Part shown: piece by piece, positions 11,781 through 13,974 of the stretch
Layout of the letters: the number at the start of each line of letters is the position of its first letter
How positions within the stretch are numbered: position 1 is the stretch's first letter
Assembly (NCBI GenBank): GCA_021782055.1
Contig: JAJXVP010000056.1
Location: 1-13,974, forward strand
DNA length: 13,974 nt
DNA from: a bacterium
GTDB lineage: Bacteria > Spirochaetota > Spirochaetia > JABEVK01
Direction of reading: 5' to 3'
Program-made: the position numbers and the translations under genes
Notes under the pieces: generated by a model
Told to the model about the DNA's origin: nothing
The model's input: only the letters and a program-made list of their open reading frames with translations
The model's database searches: none

Positions 11781-12695
11781 CTAGATCCCATCAAGATCAA
11801 ACGGTGTTTGCTGGTAAACGCTGTAGTTCAACCAGTTTGCATACAACAGGTGCGCATGGGATCGCCAGGTGATCTCGGGCAAATTGTGCGGGTCATTCTG
11901 TGGAAAGTAATTCTGCATCAAGTAACCGGGGTTGCCTGTGGCGGTATCGCGTTCATACTCCCGTTTGAGGGTATCACGGTCATATTCCGGGTGACCGGTC
12001 ACAAAAATCCGTCTACGGTCTTCGGTTGTGACCAAAAACACCCCCGCTTCCGGAGATTCCGCAATTAGACGCAAACCAGGAATAGCTAAGATATCCTCCC
12101 GTCGCGTTTCGGTATACCGTGAGTGCGGCGCAGGGAACCAAGTGTCAAAGCCTCGAACGATCGGTTCATTAGGTTCCAGAATCTCGTGTTGAAAAACCCC
12201 GGCCAGTTTTTGGTCAAGCGATACCTTAGGAACCCCAAAAAAATGATAAAGCGCTGCCTGTGCACTCCAGCAGATATGCAGGGAGGAATACACATTGGTT
12301 TCACTCCACGTAAAGATATCCGTCAGTTCAGCCCAGTAGTCGACCTTTTCAAAATCGTACAGTTCTACAGGAGCTCCGGTGGTGATCAACCCATCGAATT
12401 TTTCATGGCGAATTTCACTGTAGGTTTTATAAAACGCAGACAGGTGTTCTTTGGGAGTGTTTTTGGTTTCATGCGAACCCATGTGTAAAAAGGTGATCTC
12501 GATTTGAAGCGGGGTGTTTCCTAGGAGCCTCAGCAACTGAGTTTCTGTCTGAATTTTTGTCGGCATAAGGTTAAGGATGGCGATTTTTAGGGGTCGTATG
12601 TCTTGATGAACCGCTCTATCATCGGTCATGACAAAAATATTTTCCTTTTCTAACAATTCCCTTGCGGGGAGGTTCGCAGGAATTTTGACCGGCAT
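11781..12695 (-). CDS. metA: Homoserine O-acetyltransferase, MetA family
   Basis: A 304-residue homoserine O-acyltransferase, first step of methionine synthesis. The fold is class-I-glutamine-amidotransferase-like. Catalytic residues are intact: Cys142 in HICWSAQA, His235 and Glu237 in TGHPEYD, with Lys47 in NLMPTKIQTE. The residue that sets acyl donor preference is Glu111 (TGAPVE); in characterised relatives Glu here gives acetyl-CoA use, whereas E. coli has Gly and uses succinyl-CoA. I therefore predict O-acetylhomoserine as product despite the common 'succinyltransferase' label. ATG at 12695 follows AAGGAG (12704-12709) by eight bases. The leader contains a 7-bp inverted repeat. It is divergent from the lipoprotein gene and lies near a cysteine synthase gene, which fits sulfur amino-acid metabolism, although the genes are not one operon. 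Confidence 0.95.
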   Translation of the reverse strand: MPVKIPANLPARELLEKENIFVMTDDRAVHQDIRPLKIAILNLMPTKIQTETQLLRLLGNTPLQIEITFLHMGSHETKNTPKEHLSAFYKTYSEIRHEKFDGLITTGAPVELYDFEKVDYWAELTDIFTWSETNVYSSLHICWSAQAALYHFFGVPKVSLDQKLAGVFQHEILEPNEPIVRGFDTWFPAPHSRYTETRREDILAIPGLRLIAESPEAGVFLVTTEDRRRIFVTGHPEYDRDTLKREYERDTATGNPGYLMQNYFPQNDPHNLPEITWRSHAHLLYANWLNYSVYQQTPFDLDGI

Positions 12696-12717
12696 TTCCC
12701 TTACTCCTTAGCTAATT

Positions 12718-12740
12718 TTTCAACAGAATTTTCGTTGAAA
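12718..12740. repeat. Inverted repeat in the metA leader, possible operator or RNA hairpin
   Basis: TTTCAAC (12718-12724) and GTTGAAA (12734-12740) are perfect inverted copies with a 9-base AT-rich centre. The element ends 23 bases before the metA start and lies just upstream of its ribosome binding site. A run of eight T (12749-12756, + strand) follows nearby. It does not resemble the MetJ box or a SAM riboswitch. Confidence 0.5.
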
Positions 12741-12869
12741 CAGGCTGATTTTTTTTATTCCCAACAACTTAAATTAACATAATTTGAGGCAAACCGGAAA
12801 GCCGTCCTTGATAAATCCGTAATCCGAAGTAAGCTTTAAGAAAATTCACTGAAAAAAGGAGATTTCATC

Positions 12870-13721
12870 ATGGTTAAGCTCTACCGAGTTCTGGTCGTTC
12901 TCAGTTTCTCTGTGAGCCTTTCGGCCTGTTCTAGCTTGGAGGTCGCCGATATGATCCTTCATTCGCCGACGGGCCAAGAAAATCCTCCTAACCAAGCGAC
13001 GACTTCAGAGTCCCCAGCGGCTTCAGAGTCCCCAGCGGCTTCAGAGTCCCCTACCGCTTCAGACTCACCGATCATCTCTGGTGCTGCGGTACTCACTCAA
13101 GTCCAAAACCTTACGCCTTCGGCAAAAACCTACCCGGCTAGTGCCGAGGTTTCAGGCCCCCAAGATTTTTCGGCCGTACAAGTCGGCGACTGGGCAGTCT
13201 ACAAAGTCCTCAAAGATGGACAAATTTCCTCGGTAATTAAGCTAGCTGTCGTCGGTAAAACGGACGATGCCTGGATTTATGAGTTCGACAGCTACACCCA
13301 AGATCACAGCTCCGCTATGCAAATGGCCGTAAAAAATCTTAACCAGGCTCTCGGCTCAGCGCAGGGTGAAAGTGAAAAAATCTTGTGGATGAAGATAAAA
13401 GACGAACACGGCAAAATTACCAAACTTGAGGGCTCAATGCTGGGAATGATGGGGAACATGAGTAAAGCGGCACTGACTGGAGGCTCACCCGACGTTTCAT
13501 CCGTTGAAAAGGGCGGAAGCATCACGGTACCAGCGGGTACCTTCTTGGGAACCTGGAAAGTCAGCTCCCACGTCTCGAATGGCAAAACCTCTGAAGCGGG
13601 TATGGCCTGGGTGTCAACCCGAGTTCCCCTTTGGCACGTGGTAAAATCCGTTAGCGATAAGGGGTCCACCAGCATGGAGCTGGTGGACTTCGGAACAACG
13701 GGGTTCGTTTCAGCCTTCTAA
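12870..13721 (+). CDS. Lipoprotein with a serine/proline repeat linker and an uncharacterised C-terminal domain
   Basis: A 283-residue predicted lipoprotein. Residues 1-20 form a lipoprotein signal: basic Lys3 and Arg6, a hydrophobic core, and the lipobox LSAC with Cys20 as the lipidated residue. Residues 21-70 are a low-complexity linker rich in Ser, Pro, Ala and Glu with a six-residue repeat (SESPAA twice, SESPTA, SDSPII; 46-69). From about 90 to the end is a folded domain: GDWAVYKVLKDG (107-118), then a VPAGTF motif and near the end a segment with VPLWHVVKS. I do not recognise a named family; the final pattern recalls lipoproteins tracking a VPAG-T-F-strand followed by a 'V-P-L-(x)-V-K' strand. 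It is probably anchored to the inner or outer membrane. AAGGAG (12856-12861) lies eight bases before ATG. It stands divergent from metA. Confidence 0.88.
   Translation: MVKLYRVLVVLSFSVSLSACSSLEVADMILHSPTGQENPPNQATTSESPAASESPAASESPTASDSPIISGAAVLTQVQNLTPSAKTYPASAEVSGPQDFSAVQVGDWAVYKVLKDGQISSVIKLAVVGKTDDAWIYEFDSYTQDHSSAMQMAVKNLNQALGSAQGESEKILWMKIKDEHGKITKLEGSMLGMMGNMSKAALTGGSPDVSSVEKGGSITVPAGTFLGTWKVSSHVSNGKTSEAGMAWVSTRVPLWHVVKSVSDKGSTSMELVDFGTTGFVSAF
13003..13074 (+). repeat. 18-bp coding minisatellite in the lipoprotein gene
   Basis: Four tandem 18-bp units, CTTCAGAGTCCCCAGCGG (13003-13020), an identical copy (13021-13038), a copy diverged at its end (13039-13056) and a degenerate copy (13057-13074). 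Each unit adds six residues, so copy-number change keeps the frame. Confidence 0.85.
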
Positions 13722-13757
13722 TAGGTTCATTCCTCAAAGCGGCTGTTCAAAAAGAGC

Positions 13758-13974
13758 TTAGGTGAAAAGACCGTCCACCGACAGGTACCGTTCGCCGGTA
13801 TCGTAGTTAAAGGTCAGGATCTTTTCACCGCTCTTAACCTCGGGTAGCTTTTTCGCTACCGCAGCCAGCGCGGCTCCCGTAGAAACACCGCCAAAGATGC
13901 CTTCTTCACGAGCCAAGCGGACAGCCCATTCATAGGCTTCTTCTTTCGTCACGGTAATCACGCCGTCAAGAATT
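13758..13974 (-). CDS. Cysteine synthase (O-acetylserine sulfhydrylase), C-terminal part
   Basis: The last 72 residues of a PLP-dependent cysteine synthase; the frame is open to the right edge (Ile-Leu-Asp-Gly precede the apparent GTG at 13961, which is internal). It makes cysteine from O-acetylserine and sulfide in the cytoplasm. Recognisable pieces are the [13 protein letters not shown] stretch, the [18 protein letters not shown] segment (in relatives GISSGAA, whose serine contacts the PLP ring nitrogen) and the C-terminal [13 protein letters not shown], typical of CysK. The PLP lysine lies outside the window, so CysK versus CysM or cystathionine beta-synthase-like enzymes cannot be settled. 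It converges on the lipoprotein gene with a 36-base gap in which I see no clear terminator. Confidence 0.92.
   Translation of the reverse strand, partial: ILDGVITVTKEEAYEWAVRLAREEGIFGGVSTGAALAAVAKKLPEVKSGEKILTFNYDTGERYLSVDGLFT

Noticed and set aside
12123..12488. 121-residue open frame on + within metA
   Set aside because: It is antisense to metA, whose full catalytic set is intact. It has no ribosome binding site or recognisable motif.
12696..12790. SAM riboswitch or MetJ box in the metA leader
   Set aside because: No S-box core, SAM-II type pseudoknot or AGACGTCT-like repeats are present.
12784..12840. Possible c-di-GMP-I (GEMM) riboswitch upstream of the lipoprotein gene
   Set aside because: AGGCAAACC resembles a GEMM fragment, but the second conserved block (GACGCAAAGCC) and the pairing stems are missing.
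13003..13074. CRISPR-like repeats
   Set aside because: The 18-bp units are contiguous with no spacers and are in frame within a coding sequence, so they are a coding minisatellite.
13304..13675. 123-residue open frame on - within the lipoprotein gene
   Set aside because: Antisense to a gene with a clear lipobox, start and ribosome binding site. No signal of its own.

Overview
The window looks like ordinary chromosomal DNA of a bacterium that is most likely a spirochaete (Treponema/Spirochaeta-like). This is inferred from protein resemblance: the trans-2-enoyl-CoA reductase closely follows Treponema denticola Ter, and the CheY protein has the N-terminal extension and spacing I associate with spirochaete CheY. 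Base composition appears to be near 50% GC with AT-rich intergenic gaps. I see no phage genes, insertion sequences, tRNA or rRNA genes, or CRISPR array. Coding density is high and the longest gap is 174 bases (12696-12869).

Layout from left to right. The window opens in the 3' end of a hybrid cluster protein gene (hcp, +), which converges on an orphan PAS histidine kinase (-) with an unusual cysteine-rich sensor segment. A four-helix membrane protein of unknown function (+) follows, then a U32-family protein (-) divergent from cheY (+). cheY overlaps a small YkgJ-type cysteine-cluster gene, followed by fabV/ter, a CNNM/CorC-type membrane protein with CBS domains, and an isoprenylcysteine methyltransferase-like membrane protein, all on +. 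A DUF4404 gene (-) and a PilZ gene (+) diverge from a short region containing a repeat pattern. A compact minus-strand operon follows: tyrA-like dehydrogenase, bactofilin, then an exported TPR protein. It diverges from pta (+), which is followed by an unrecognised 139-residue protein. metA (-) diverges from a lipoprotein gene (+) that carries a coding minisatellite, and the window ends in the C-terminus of a cysteine synthase gene (-).

Functionally the window mixes fermentative/anaerobic metabolism (Hcp for nitrosative stress, Ter for crotonyl-CoA-type reduction, Pta for acetyl-phosphate), sulfur amino-acid synthesis (MetA, which carries the acetyl-CoA-specific Glu111, and cysteine synthase), aromatic amino-acid synthesis, chemotaxis and c-di-GMP signalling (CheY, PilZ), and cell-shape functions (bactofilin).

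I did not find a clear new multi-gene system. The most interesting signals are: (1) three genes whose near-consensus sigma-70-like promoters end only 6-8 bases before the start codon, predicting leaderless or almost leaderless mRNAs; (2) a Cys-rich PAS kinase beside hcp; (3) operator-like repeats with 19-20 bp period in two intergenic regions; (4) a 12-bp perfect palindrome in the cheY promoter; (5) tight coupling of a biosynthetic dehydrogenase to bactofilin and TPR genes.
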